The translations under genes and the position numbers were made by a program. DNA of 64,000 bases from JANQEU01 sp965601455 (GTDB lineage: Bacteria; Bacteroidota; Bacteroidia; Cytophagales; Cyclobacteriaceae): assembly GCA_965601455.1 (NCBI GenBank), contig OZ271831.1:2852001-2916000 (forward strand), in the 5' to 3' direction. Shown in pieces: positions 8,715-16,560 of the stretch. Every line of letters begins with the position of its first letter. Position 1 is the first letter of the stretch. Under the pieces are notes generated by a model. The model was not told the origin of the DNA and ran no database searches. It saw only the letters and a list, made by a program, of their open reading frames with translations.

Positions 8715-9436
8715 AAATCCTGGGCATCATTCCCGCGAGGTACGGATCCACGAGGTTACCGGGAAAGCCAATTCTTGAAATCAAAGGTAAACCGATGATC
8801 CAATGGGTATATGAAAATGCTTCAAAGTCCAAATCCCTGGATGACTTGGTTATAGCCACGGACGACCAAAGGATTGCTACGTTGGTTGAATCATTTGATG
8901 GAAAAGTTGAAATAACGACCGAAGATCATCTAAACGGAACCTCTAGATGCGCGGAGTTAGCGGCAAAGAGGGATTGTGATTATGTAATCAACATCCAGGG
9001 CGATGAGCCTTTTGTTGATCCGAACCAGATAGATGAGTTGGCTTCCATTCTGGATGGTGATCAGGAAATTGGGACACTTGTAAATGCAATAGACAGTCTC
9101 AACGTCTTACAGTCTCCATCAACTGCCAAAGTCATTCTGGATAAAGACAGCAATGCAATGTACTTTAGTAGACAACCCATTCCTTTTTTGAGAGATTTAT
9201 CTATTGATCAATGGCTTGAAAATCACACCTACTGGCAACACGTTGGGATGTATGCATATAGGAAGGATATTTTACTTGACCTCGCCACGTTGCCTTCTTC
9301 AAGTCTTGAGATCGCTGAATCGCTGGAACAACTGAGATGGTTAGAAAATGGTTATAAGATTACTTGCAAGGAAACTCATCACAAACCATTTGGAATAGAT
9401 ACCCAGGAAGATTTGGATAAAGCCCGGAAACCATGA
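8711..9436 (+). CDS. kdsB: 3-deoxy-manno-octulosonate cytidylyltransferase
   Basis: Activates Kdo with CTP to CMP-Kdo, the donor for lipid A/LPS inner core assembly. 241 residues, standard length. The N-terminal IIPARYGSTRLPGKP nucleotide-binding loop, VVATDD-type motif (VIATDD), NIQGDEPFV and FSRQPIPF are KdsB hallmarks. The start lies in an ATGA overlap with nfeD, and its own stop overlaps the start of a 56-codon membrane microprotein the same way, so the three are a translationally coupled unit. The other Kdo genes (kdsA, kdsC-like) lie on the opposite strand just beyond. Confidence 0.95.
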   Translation: MKILGIIPARYGSTRLPGKPILEIKGKPMIQWVYENASKSKSLDDLVIATDDQRIATLVESFDGKVEITTEDHLNGTSRCAELAAKRDCDYVINIQGDEPFVDPNQIDELASILDGDQEIGTLVNAIDSLNVLQSPSTAKVILDKDSNAMYFSRQPIPFLRDLSIDQWLENHTYWQHVGMYAYRKDILLDLATLPSSSLEIAESLEQLRWLENGYKITCKETHHKPFGIDTQEDLDKARKP

Positions 9437-9603
9437 ATAGAAATATTATTCTTTGGATATTGACGATCATCGCTATCCTAATTTTCTGGATATCCATACG
9501 CACACCTGAATATCAACTGGAATACACATTAGCTGCACTGGGCGTCTGGTTAATCGTCTTTCTCCTAAACAGAAGCTACAGAAAGAGTCAAAAAGAAGAC
9601 TAA
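9433..9603 (+). CDS. 56-residue two-helix membrane microprotein
   Basis: Short gene whose ATG overlaps the kdsB stop (ATGA). It encodes MNRNIILWILTIIAILIFW, a short polar loop (RTPEYQLEY), a second hydrophobic helix (LAALGVWLIVFLL) and a basic tail (NRSYRKSQKED). This is two predicted transmembrane segments with a positive C-terminus. It ends overlapping the convergent NTF2-like gene by four bases. Coupling to kdsB and the clear hydrophobic pattern support a real gene; no family is recognised. Confidence 0.6.
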   Translation: MNRNIILWILTIIAILIFWISIRTPEYQLEYTLAALGVWLIVFLLNRSYRKSQKED

Positions 9604-10061
9604 CTCTTTTTCATCACGTAGCGATCAAGCGCCTGATTTGATTGTTTACGAATCTGATTTCTAATGAATGCCGTACCACCTAGGAGTTTACCTTTCCATC
9701 CTAAGGCCTGAGAAGCCCATCGATGTAAATCAAATTGATCCCGATGATCGATTATCAACCCATCTTTGAATCGTAAATCCGCCTTAATTTGATTATGCAC
9801 CGGACGTTTATCCTTTCCGAAAGAATAATCTGCCACCCAGTGCACACTGGCGGAATCTTCAGTTACTGATTCAATTTCATAGGTTATCTTGAGGTCTTTT
9901 CCTCTTTCACAAAGCATTCTCCACATATCACCTGCCCGATCACCCTTCAACTCCCCAAATGCAGGATCTTCGAAAACAATATCCGAATGGTAGCAGGAAG
10001 CCATTTTCTCACCATCCTTCACAACAAACGCATCGTAAAATGATTGAACAACCTCCTTCAT
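9600..10061 (-). CDS. NTF2-like (SnoaL-type) protein
   Basis: 153 residues of the NTF2/SnoaL cone-shaped alpha+beta fold: MKEVVQSFYDAFVVKDGEKM, then CYHSDIVFEDPAFG, SVHWVADYSF and IIDHRDQFDLHRWASQALG. The last block is typical of small NTF2-like enzymes or ligand-binding proteins in Bacteroidota. Its ATG overlaps the glycosyltransferase stop, making it the last gene of the kdsA operon. A direct role in Kdo or glycan metabolism is inferred only from position. Confidence 0.75.
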   Translation of the reverse strand: MKEVVQSFYDAFVVKDGEKMASCYHSDIVFEDPAFGELKGDRAGDMWRMLCERGKDLKITYEIESVTEDSASVHWVADYSFGKDKRPVHNQIKADLRFKDGLIIDHRDQFDLHRWASQALGWKGKLLGGTAFIRNQIRKQSNQALDRYVMKKS

Positions 10062-11005
10062 ACGTCAATAAGTTTATAGTTTCTTGATCCGAATTTAAGA
10101 CCTGGAACCCAGTTGTTTAAAAAGGTAAGAATTCTGGTTCTCAAAAACTCGTGTTTGTGCTTTTTCCTTGCAGAATTGGAATCCGTTTTACTCTGATTCA
10201 GCTCATTCGACCAGTGAAAGTCTGCTATAAAAGAATCCATCACTTGAGGATGCGAGCCAGTATAAACTGGCAATAAACCCAAAGGACCGTAATTAAATTC
10301 CGCAGATTGAGGTGAGTACATCCTTTCTGCCTCTTCTTTCCCTTTATGAATGGTATCAAGTGATTTTCGTTTTCTCTGCATCAATTTTGGTGGTCTTACC
10401 CAACCATAATGATAAATAGTTGCCGCCACAAGAGCCACATTCAGCTTCCTTGTACCCTCGGACACCCGATAATTAATTCCGTCAAAATCAGGTATATGGC
10501 GAAAAGACTGGGCGGACTTCCAGGAGTGAATATCCTCCTCATTTCTAATTATTCTTATCTCCCGAGGATACCAACCATACGAATCATGATAGTGATTGTA
10601 ATCACCCCAAAAATGCCGGTAGTTAAATAATAATCCCTCAATTCGCTTGTCTCCTAACAGTTGACGGCATCTTGCCTGGATGACAGGTAAATCGTCTTCA
10701 TGCACTACTTCATCAGCCTGAAGATAAAAAAGCCAATCACCATGACAATGATCTTTCGCCAAGTCCGTCTGGTGGGCATTCTCCATTCCATTAGGAAAAC
10801 GATCCAGATCCCACGTGGTAGATATAATTTTTACCTTTGAGGAACCTATCCCTTCTATCACCTGACGTGTCCTATCATCCGGATCACAATCACCAAGGGC
10901 AACTACAAATTCATCAACAATTGGCAATATTGAACGTATGGAGGCTTCAATTGGGTAATACAACTTGGTCGCGTTTCTGACCATTGTAAAGCCACTGATC
11001 CGCAT
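10058..11005 (-). CDS. Family 2 glycosyltransferase
   Basis: 315 residues. The N-terminal GT-A domain begins MRISGFTMVRNATKLYYP and has DEFVVALGDCDPDDRT; YLQADEVVHEDD supplies the D-x-D-like acidic site (about residues 98-100). No transmembrane helix, so it is cytoplasmic or membrane-associated. It sits two bases after the KdsC-like gene and overlaps the NTF2-like gene by four, within the Kdo operon, so an LPS-core or Kdo-linked acceptor is plausible. Neither sugar donor nor acceptor can be read from the sequence. Confidence 0.82.
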   Translation of the reverse strand: MRISGFTMVRNATKLYYPIEASIRSILPIVDEFVVALGDCDPDDRTRQVIEGIGSSKVKIISTTWDLDRFPNGMENAHQTDLAKDHCHGDWLFYLQADEVVHEDDLPVIQARCRQLLGDKRIEGLLFNYRHFWGDYNHYHDSYGWYPREIRIIRNEEDIHSWKSAQSFRHIPDFDGINYRVSEGTRKLNVALVAATIYHYGWVRPPKLMQRKRKSLDTIHKGKEEAERMYSPQSAEFNYGPLGLLPVYTGSHPQVMDSFIADFHWSNELNQSKTDSNSARKKHKHEFLRTRILTFLNNWVPGLKFGSRNYKLIDV

Positions 11006-11007
11006 GA

Positions 11008-11679
11008 TTAAACCTTTATTGTTTGGGCTCTGATTCTGCTCCTATCCAGGAGATATCTTTCGTAATCGCTATCGAAAGCGGCCCTTTTCGTAAAGGTTTT
11101 ATCCGCGTTTCCCGAATAACCAATTAACAGTTCACAAGCTTCCCGAACACCATGTTGTCCTCCGGGATTTCCGGTGTAGTAGGTAACGGGTATGTTATTT
11201 TCTACATATAAGTTGAAAAGTGGTGAGGTAGGTCTTCCTAGAGCAATGGAAATTCCTACTTTGGAAGCGATAGTCAGATCCAAAACATCATCGAAAAAGA
11301 AAATCACTTCTTCATCCTGTAAACCATGTCGATCTCTAAACACTTCATAAGCCTGCCATTTATTGACCGCACCCGTGGCGATGCTATGAAAATGCTCTCT
11401 TTGTACCCAGTGGTGTGCAATTTCATTACTCGCACCGGACATTACCGCAGAATACGGAATTTCTCCGGTTTCCATCCAACGACTGAACCGGAGAAGATTA
11501 ACACCCATGGAGTCAACCTCTGAGAAAGTACTCCCCCGAGCTAAATCCTTCTCTCCATCGTTAAAGACTCCATCCCAATCGAAAACGATGGCTTTAATCT
11601 TTTTCAGTCGCTCTGAAAGTTCTTCGTCGCTAACTGTGATTCGTCCACCAATGGATTCGAAGGCAGGCCTTAGCGACAT
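11008..11679 (-). CDS. KdsC-like HAD phosphatase
   Basis: 223 residues, longer than typical KdsC (about 170-190). HAD motifs are present: FDWDGVFND (motif I, two catalytic aspartates), the MSGA serine, a lysine in GAVNKWQAYE, and FFDDVLDLTIA (motif IV). KdsC removes the 8-phosphate from Kdo8P. Placement directly behind kdsA and the transaldolase-CBS gene supports that role, but the insertion RFSRWMETGEIP and the extended C-terminus (YTGNPGGQHGVREACELL) differ from textbook KdsC, so a related sugar phosphate is possible. It abuts its neighbours with zero and two-base gaps. Confidence 0.75.
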   Translation of the reverse strand: MSLRPAFESIGGRITVSDEELSERLKKIKAIVFDWDGVFNDGEKDLARGSTFSEVDSMGVNLLRFSRWMETGEIPYSAVMSGASNEIAHHWVQREHFHSIATGAVNKWQAYEVFRDRHGLQDEEVIFFFDDVLDLTIASKVGISIALGRPTSPLFNLYVENNIPVTYYTGNPGGQHGVREACELLIGYSGNADKTFTKRAAFDSDYERYLLDRSRIRAQTIKV

Positions 11680-12684
11680 TTAGATTATATCTTGAATGTC
11701 CAAAAGTCCAACAGGCTCTCCTGCTTTTTCAACTACCAGGGTATCAACCTTTACTTCCTTAAATAGAGATTGTGCTTTTTGCAGGGCTGCATCCACGTCT
11801 ATGGTTTGTGGTTGGTTGGCGGGCAGATCACCTAACTTCATTTGCAAGACCGCTTCTCCCTCGACTTCCAGCAATCTACGAAGGTCCCCATCGGTAAAGA
11901 TTCTGTGGATCGATGAGTTGTTCATTACCACAACTGACCCAGACTTATCGGAGGACATTTTAACAAGCGCCTGCATCACCGTAGCATCCGTTTCCATCTG
12001 AAAATCTGCCTTTCGATAAACGTCTGATACTTTTCGAGTGAGCAATTGAGTATGCTGAACAAATTGCTCAGTACCAAGAGAGGTAAAGTGGTTTTCTGTC
12101 AACTTTTGCATCACACTCCATGGAATCGTACAAGTGTGGACGCCAATTGTAAGTGCGTTCTTCACATGTTCAACATGCCTGACCGAACTAAACATGATTT
12201 TGCTTTGATAACCGTACTTCTCAACGACGTTCACGCAATCCTCAACCAATCCAAGAGCGTCATGACCCTGATCCTGAAGTCTGCCAACCAAGGGGCAGAC
12301 ATAAGTAGCTCCGGCCTGAAATGCCATGTAGGCCTGTTGAAGCGTATAGACCAAATGAAGATTGACCAGAAACCCCCTATCGACCAGTTTCTTGCATGCC
12401 TTCGTTCCTTCCAGAGATATCGGTATTTTGAATACTGTCTTTTTCGGATCTAATCCTAAAGAAACCAGGCGTTCTGTCTCTTTTACAATCTCGTCAGCGT
12501 TTTCTCCCAGTGCCTCTACCTGTAGAACATCCACCATCTTCGAGATGTCCATAATTGCGGCATCGATGTCCTGTATGCCATCTCGGAACATGAATGTAGG
12601 TGTGGTGGTAAGCCCGGTGAGGTAGCCCAATTCGCTTGCTGCCTTTATCTCCTCAATCTTTACGGAGTCAAGATATAATTCCAT
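11680..12684 (-). CDS. Transaldolase/fructose-6-phosphate aldolase-like domain fused to CBS pair
   Basis: 334 residues. Residues 1 to about 210 are a small transaldolase (FSA-type) TIM barrel: MELYLDS, GLTTTP, FKIPISLEG with the Schiff-base lysine Lys86, YVCPLVGR. Residues about 213-334 are two CBS modules; the first contains IHRIFTDGDLRR, a motif seen in the CBS pair of KdsD arabinose-5-phosphate isomerases. Against E. coli FsaA as I recall it, Asp6, Thr26 and the lysine are kept, but Asn28 is Thr, Thr109 is His and Ala129 is Cys. It sits between kdsA (one-base overlap) and the KdsC-like gene (abutting). Probable role: aldol formation or handling of a pentose/hexose phosphate feeding Kdo synthesis, with CBS ligand control. 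The biochemical function is inference. Confidence 0.85.
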   Translation of the reverse strand: MELYLDSVKIEEIKAASELGYLTGLTTTPTFMFRDGIQDIDAAIMDISKMVDVLQVEALGENADEIVKETERLVSLGLDPKKTVFKIPISLEGTKACKKLVDRGFLVNLHLVYTLQQAYMAFQAGATYVCPLVGRLQDQGHDALGLVEDCVNVVEKYGYQSKIMFSSVRHVEHVKNALTIGVHTCTIPWSVMQKLTENHFTSLGTEQFVQHTQLLTRKVSDVYRKADFQMETDATVMQALVKMSSDKSGSVVVMNNSSIHRIFTDGDLRRLLEVEGEAVLQMKLGDLPANQPQTIDVDAALQKAQSLFKEVKVDTLVVEKAGEPVGLLDIQDII

Positions 12685-13481
12685 TATGATCTGTTACTTC
12701 TTTCGATATGATGAATTTCAATGAGTGGCTTCAAAAATTCTTCAAGTTGGTTCAGGTCTAATTGACTGGCTGCATCGCACAATGCTTTTGCGGGATCCGG
12801 ATGTGCTTCGATAAATACTCCATCAACACCTGCTGCCACCCCTGCCCTTGCCAACGTGGGTAAATATTGTCTAAGTCCTCCAGCTGGATCTGAGCTTGGT
12901 ATACCGTACTTTCTAATTGAGTGTGTAATGTCAAAAATAGTTGGGTATCCGATCTGCCGTAAATCATAAAAGCTTCTGGGATCAACAACTAAGTCGTTGT
13001 ATCCGAAGGTATATCCCCTTTCTGTTAATAGAATGTCCCGATTACCTGTTGACTCTATCTTCTTCACTGGTTTCACCATGTTCTCCGGAGATAGAAACTG
13101 TCCATGCTTGAGGTTTATTGTTTTTCCAGTCTCTGCAGCAGCAACCACCAAAGTTGTTTGCATGCATAAATACGCTGGTATCTGAATAATGTCCAGCACA
13201 TCTGCCGCAGGTCTGACCTGATCCGGATAATGTACATCGGAAATCAAAGGCAACTCAAAAGCCTTCTTGACTTTTTCAAGAATCCTTAGCCCCTCTTCCA
13301 AACCAGGACCCTGGTAATAGTCCACAGAGCTTCTATTATCCTTCTGGAAGGAAGACTTGTAAATAAGTGGTAGATGAAGTGCTTCACTAATGGTTTTTAG
13401 ACGCTCGGCTGTTCCCATCATGATGGATTCGCCCTCTATTACACAAGGCCCACTAATTAAGAAGAATTCACTCCAGTTCAT
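12684..13481 (-). CDS. kdsA: 3-deoxy-8-phosphooctulonate synthase
   Basis: Condenses phosphoenolpyruvate with arabinose 5-phosphate to Kdo 8-phosphate. 265 residues. Motifs: FLISGPCVIEG, KSSFQKDNRSS, ISDVHYPDQV, LKHGQFLSPENM, FIEAHPDP. Cys13 sits in the SGPCVIE motif that marks the metal-dependent (Aquifex-type) class of KdsA, in contrast to the Asn found in the E. coli class; the metal dependence is therefore predicted, not shown. First gene of a five-gene operon with spacings of -1, 0, 2 and -4 bases. A TATCTTTG element precedes it. Confidence 0.95.
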   Translation of the reverse strand: MNWSEFFLISGPCVIEGESIMMGTAERLKTISEALHLPLIYKSSFQKDNRSSVDYYQGPGLEEGLRILEKVKKAFELPLISDVHYPDQVRPAADVLDIIQIPAYLCMQTTLVVAAAETGKTINLKHGQFLSPENMVKPVKKIESTGNRDILLTERGYTFGYNDLVVDPRSFYDLRQIGYPTIFDITHSIRKYGIPSSDPAGGLRQYLPTLARAGVAAGVDGVFIEAHPDPAKALCDAASQLDLNQLEEFLKPLIEIHHIERSNRS

Positions 13482-13502
13482 CTAAGTTGAAGAATTTGAT
13501 GG

Positions 13503-13510
13503 CAAAGATA
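13503..13510 (-). promoter_or_regulatory. -7 promoter element of the kdsA operon
   Basis: On the minus strand TATCTTTG, an exact TAnnTTTG match 21 bases upstream of the kdsA ATG. No convincing TTG at -33. Confidence 0.45.
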
Positions 13511-13540
13511 ATTTTTTAAGTCAGAGCACCGCGAGCTCCG

Positions 13541-14095
13541 TCATGTTTCCCCAAATACGGAAGACTTTTTGATTCTGTAAAGCACGTGCCTTCGAAGTGG
13601 GTGACCTTTATCTAAAACGGGATGGTCAAACTCGCCTTCCTTTGTCATTCCTATTCTTTGCATCACGCTTTCGGATCTTTTGTTAATCATAGCAGTAAAT
13701 GAGACTAATGAATCATTATGATCTTGTTCAAAATACCACTCCAAACATTTTCTGGCTCCTTCAGAGGCCAATCCCCTTCCCCAATATTCTGGCTTGAGGC
13801 GGAAAGCAATTTCCGTGGCAAGTGTAAAATGGGACTTGAAACGCGTGTTTTGAAAACCAATGTATCCCATAAATTCTTCACTGTGTAAGTGTTCTGCCGC
13901 AAAGAGCCCAAATCCATGTTCAATAAAATGAAGATTAATTCGATCAATCATTTTATCCGATTCTTCAGGAGACAACTTCTTTGGCATGAATTCCATTACA
14001 CGAGAATCCTGATTCATCCTTCTGAAATCTTCAAAATCTGACTCTTTCCATCGGCGAAAGCCAATCCTTTGACTGGTGAAAATGAATTCAGCCAT
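13541..14095 (-). CDS. GNAT acetyltransferase (RimJ/RimL type)
   Basis: 184 residues. The N-terminal TSQRIGFRRWKESDFEDFRRMN pattern is typical of RimJ/RimL-type GNATs, and the acetyl-CoA loop region reads LKPEYWGRGLASEGARKCLEW (Q/RxxGxG/A, about residues 101-109). Substrate unknown; family members acetylate protein N-termini or small amines. The start overlaps the end of pth by eight bases, so it is cotranscribed with pth. Confidence 0.85.
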   Translation of the reverse strand: MAEFIFTSQRIGFRRWKESDFEDFRRMNQDSRVMEFMPKKLSPEESDKMIDRINLHFIEHGFGLFAAEHLHSEEFMGYIGFQNTRFKSHFTLATEIAFRLKPEYWGRGLASEGARKCLEWYFEQDHNDSLVSFTAMINKRSESVMQRIGMTKEGEFDHPVLDKGHPLRRHVLYRIKKSSVFGET

Positions 14096-14651
14096 TATGT
14101 TGATTCATTGCGCGATCAATGCCAATAGTGCAAAAAGCCGTGGTAGCGTCAACAGCCCGATCCATATTTTCCAGTAGATGATCCATTTCAACTTTGGTAA
14201 AGGGGGAGAGTACGTAGTCCACCTGGTGGCCTTTTCTGTAATTATCCCCTACCCCAAACCGAAGTCTTGCATAGTCAACTCCTCCGATGGTTTCTTCAAT
14301 ATTCTTTAATCCATTATGACCTCCCGCTGATCCTTTCTTACGCATTCTTAGCACTCCGTAATCAAGTGCAACATCATCGGTGATAACTAATATATTTTGA
14401 CGGTCTATTTTAAGCTCGTTCATCCAGTAGTTAACGGCTTTTCCAGATAGATTCATGTAGGTAGTAGGTTTGATTACATATAGCGATCTACCCTTATATC
14501 TGGCCTCACTAATAAATACATGCCTATCCTGGATAAATTTTTCCCCTTCCAGGCGATCGACCAGTCTATCCGCTACTAAAAACCCAATGTTGTGTCTTGT
14601 TAACTCGTATTCAACGCCGATGTTTCCAAGTCCAACGATTAAATATTTCAT
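14088..14651 (-). CDS. pth: Peptidyl-tRNA hydrolase
   Basis: Cleaves peptidyl-tRNA released prematurely from ribosomes. 187 residues, the normal size. Asn10 and the catalytic His20 are in MKYLIVGLGN...TRHNIGF, with VITDDVALDYG (catalytic-site Asp) and RKKGSAGGHNGLK further on. It follows rplY but is separated from it by a strong terminator, so it may have separate transcription or readthrough. Confidence 0.95.
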   Translation of the reverse strand: MKYLIVGLGNIGVEYELTRHNIGFLVADRLVDRLEGEKFIQDRHVFISEARYKGRSLYVIKPTTYMNLSGKAVNYWMNELKIDRQNILVITDDVALDYGVLRMRKKGSAGGHNGLKNIEETIGGVDYARLRFGVGDNYRKGHQVDYVLSPFTKVEMDHLLENMDRAVDATTAFCTIGIDRAMNQHNG

Positions 14652-14665
14652 ACAACTCTATAATC

Positions 14666-14695
14666 AAAAAATCCCATCCGAATGGATGGGATTTT
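14666..14695 (-). terminator. Rho-independent terminator after rplY
   Basis: On the minus strand a 12-base stem (AAAATCCCATCC), loop ATTC, its complement and a T-run, beginning 22 bases beyond the rplY stop and before pth. Confidence 0.8.
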
Positions 14696-14717
14696 GAATA
14701 TCCAATAGATACTGATG

Positions 14718-15356
14718 TTATTCAGCTTCTTCTTCAGTTTGAGCGGCTTCAGCTCCTTCCCCTTCAACAAGTTCTTCTCCTTCTTCCTCAGAAAGTGCAT
14801 CGAATTCCCTTGCTCCCCTAGGTACATTCACCATTGCAATGGTCACCCTAGGATTATTCAAGACTTCGTAGTTCTCTGTTTCAAGTTCATAAACTCGATA
14901 CGTATCTCCCAGATTCAGTTTTTCTACGTTGATGGTTATCCAATCAGGCATGTTACCAGGTAAAGCCTTCACCACCAAGTGTCTGTTTTTAAGCATGAGT
15001 TTTCCACCCTTTTGAACACCTGGGGCCTGACCTTCGGTACGAACAGGAATATTCATTTTGATTTCCTTGTTATCAAAAATTTCAAGAAAATCTGCATGCA
15101 AAATGGTTTCGCTTACTGGATGAAATTGGATGTCCTGTAAAATGGCTCTCCGCTTCATCCCTTCTATATTCAACTCCACAAATCTTGCTTCGGGTGTATA
15201 AACGACATCCCTGAACAAAATCATTGGTGAATGGAAGTGGATTTGTTCCTTACCTCCATACAATACACAGGGTACGTTTCCATCTTCTCGAAGCTGTTTA
15301 GATTCAGCTTTGCCGAGATTTGCTCTATTATACCCTATAATCTCAACGGTTTTCAT
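14718..15356 (-). CDS. rplY: 50S ribosomal protein L25 (Ctc form)
   Basis: 212 residues: the long L25/general stress protein Ctc form. The N-terminal 5S rRNA-binding L25 domain is at about 1-90 (RANLGKAESKQLREDGNVPCVLYGG), the TL5-type C-terminal domain at about 95-180 (MNIPVRTEGQAPGVQKGG), and a low-complexity acidic tail of Glu/Ala follows. Two bases downstream of prs, a conserved bacterial pairing, and ended by a strong terminator. Confidence 0.95.
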   Translation of the reverse strand: MKTVEIIGYNRANLGKAESKQLREDGNVPCVLYGGKEQIHFHSPMILFRDVVYTPEARFVELNIEGMKRRAILQDIQFHPVSETILHADFLEIFDNKEIKMNIPVRTEGQAPGVQKGGKLMLKNRHLVVKALPGNMPDWITINVEKLNLGDTYRVYELETENYEVLNNPRVTIAMVNVPRGAREFDALSEEEGEELVEGEGAEAAQTEEEAE

Positions 15357-15358
15357 AA

Positions 15359-16288
15359 TTATTGATTTATAAATAGTTTACTAATTGACTGATTACTGTG
15401 AACTCTTCTAATCCCTTTCGCAAAAAGATCTGCCACAGATAATACTTTTATTTTTCCACCAGATTTGACTGGTAAGGTATCCGTTACTAATACCTCTTCC
15501 AGTGCAGAATCGGCAATATTATCATATGCCTTTCCAGATAAAACACCATGAGTGCAGACCGCTCTTACACTTTTGGCGCCTTTGTCTTTTATAATTCCAG
15601 CAGCTTTACAAATAGTTCCTGCTGTATCGATCATATCATCGACCAGAACCACGTCCTTTCCCTCAACATCTCCAATAACCTGCATGGAGGCCACCTCATT
15701 AGCTCTCTTTCTATGCTTATCGCATATAACAATACCAACTTCGAAAAACTTGGCAAATGCACGGGCTCTTGCACTTCCACCGACATCTGGAGATGCAAAA
15801 ATCAGGTTTTCAAGCTTGAGTTTCTTTAGGTAGGGCACGAATATGGCTGTTCCATCAAGGTGGTCAACCGGGAGATCGAAGAAGCCCTGAATCTGACCAG
15901 CATGCAGATCCATTGTCATCAGACGGTCAGCACCAGCCGCAGAAAGTAAATTAGCCAACAATTTGGCAGCTATGGCTACTCTTGGCTTGTCCTTCCTGTC
16001 CTGACGTGCATATCCGTAATACGGAATTACAACTGTAATATACTGGGCGCTCGCCCTTCTCGCTGCATCGATAAGCAGCAATAACTCAAGAATATTGTCA
16101 GATGGTGGGTTGGTAGACTGAATAAGGAATACGTCGCAGCCACGAACAGATTCATTGAAACTTACGTGCAGTTCTCCATCACTAAACTTCTGGGAGGTCA
16201 TTTTTCCCAATGGCGCGTCGTAGCTTCTTGCAATGCGTTCTGCAAGTTCGTTTGTACCCTTTCCGGCAAATATTTTTACTGTCGCCAT
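15359..16288 (-). CDS. prs: Ribose-phosphate pyrophosphokinase
   Basis: Makes PRPP from ribose 5-phosphate and ATP, supplying purine, pyrimidine (pyrE in this window), histidine and NAD synthesis. 309 residues. Motifs: KFSDGELHV, PYYGYARQDRKD, MDLHAGQIQGFF and the PRPP loop DVVLVDDMIDTAGT (about residues 211-224). It is directly downstream of tRNA-Gln, whose terminator ends just before the prs start, so prs probably has its own start signal or relies on readthrough. Confidence 0.95.
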   Translation of the reverse strand: MATVKIFAGKGTNELAERIARSYDAPLGKMTSQKFSDGELHVSFNESVRGCDVFLIQSTNPPSDNILELLLLIDAARRASAQYITVVIPYYGYARQDRKDKPRVAIAAKLLANLLSAAGADRLMTMDLHAGQIQGFFDLPVDHLDGTAIFVPYLKKLKLENLIFASPDVGGSARARAFAKFFEVGIVICDKHRKRANEVASMQVIGDVEGKDVVLVDDMIDTAGTICKAAGIIKDKGAKSVRAVCTHGVLSGKAYDNIADSALEEVLVTDTLPVKSGGKIKVLSVADLFAKGIRRVHSNQSISKLFINQ

Positions 16289-16302
16289 TCCAAAAAATGA
16301 AT

Positions 16303-16324
16303 AATCCCGACCAAAGTCGGGATT
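16303..16324 (-). terminator. Terminator between tRNA-Gln and prs
   Basis: Minus-strand hairpin AATCCCGAC-TTTG-GTCGGGATT, followed within four bases by TTTTTT, placed between the tRNA-Gln 3' end and the prs start. Confidence 0.75.
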
Positions 16325-16334
16325 CTTTTCAATG

Positions 16335-16407
16335 TTGGCCTACTAGGGCTCGAACCTAGACTCTTCTGAACCAAAATCAGACGTGTTGCCAGTTACACCA
16401 TAGGCCA
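16335..16407 (-). tRNA. tRNA-Gln (TTG)
   Basis: 73-base cloverleaf: acceptor TGGCCTA/TAGGCCA, anticodon stem TCTGA/TCAGA around loop TTTTGGT with anticodon TTG, and T-arm CTAGG-TTCGAGC-CCTAG. Discriminator A; CCA is not encoded (CAT follows). It is flanked by its own promoter element and terminator. Confidence 0.93.
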
Positions 16408-16429
16408 ATACCTGGGAATTAGTTTATAG

Positions 16430-16446
16430 GGTCTTTCCCAAAGACC
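16430..16446 (-). other. Hairpin in the tRNA-Gln leader
   Basis: Perfect 7-base stem GGTCTTT/AAAGACC around a 3-base loop, 23 bases ahead of the mature tRNA-Gln 5' end and downstream of the -7 element, so part of the tRNA leader transcript. Possibly a folding or processing element. Confidence 0.45.
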
Positions 16447-16476
16447 ACGTCTCTAGGAGTGCCTAAAAACGGAGTG

Positions 16477-16484
16477 CAAAAATA
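16477..16484 (-). promoter_or_regulatory. -7 promoter element of tRNA-Gln
   Basis: TATTTTTG on the minus strand, an exact TAnnTTTG match about 70 bases upstream of the tRNA. The other nearby DNA (16408-16560) holds no gene. Confidence 0.45.
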
Positions 16485-16560
16485 GAAGTATTATTAAAAT
16501 AAATGTAACCGAGAGTTAAAAAATAACTCATGTCCATTCAAAATTTTGGATTGACCGGTC

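Noticed and set aside
12046..12453. Open frame on the plus strand inside the transaldolase-CBS gene
   Set aside because: Opposite strand of a well supported domain protein; no conserved motif in the translation.
15548..15833. Two open frames opposite prs
   Set aside because: Antisense shadows of a highly conserved gene.
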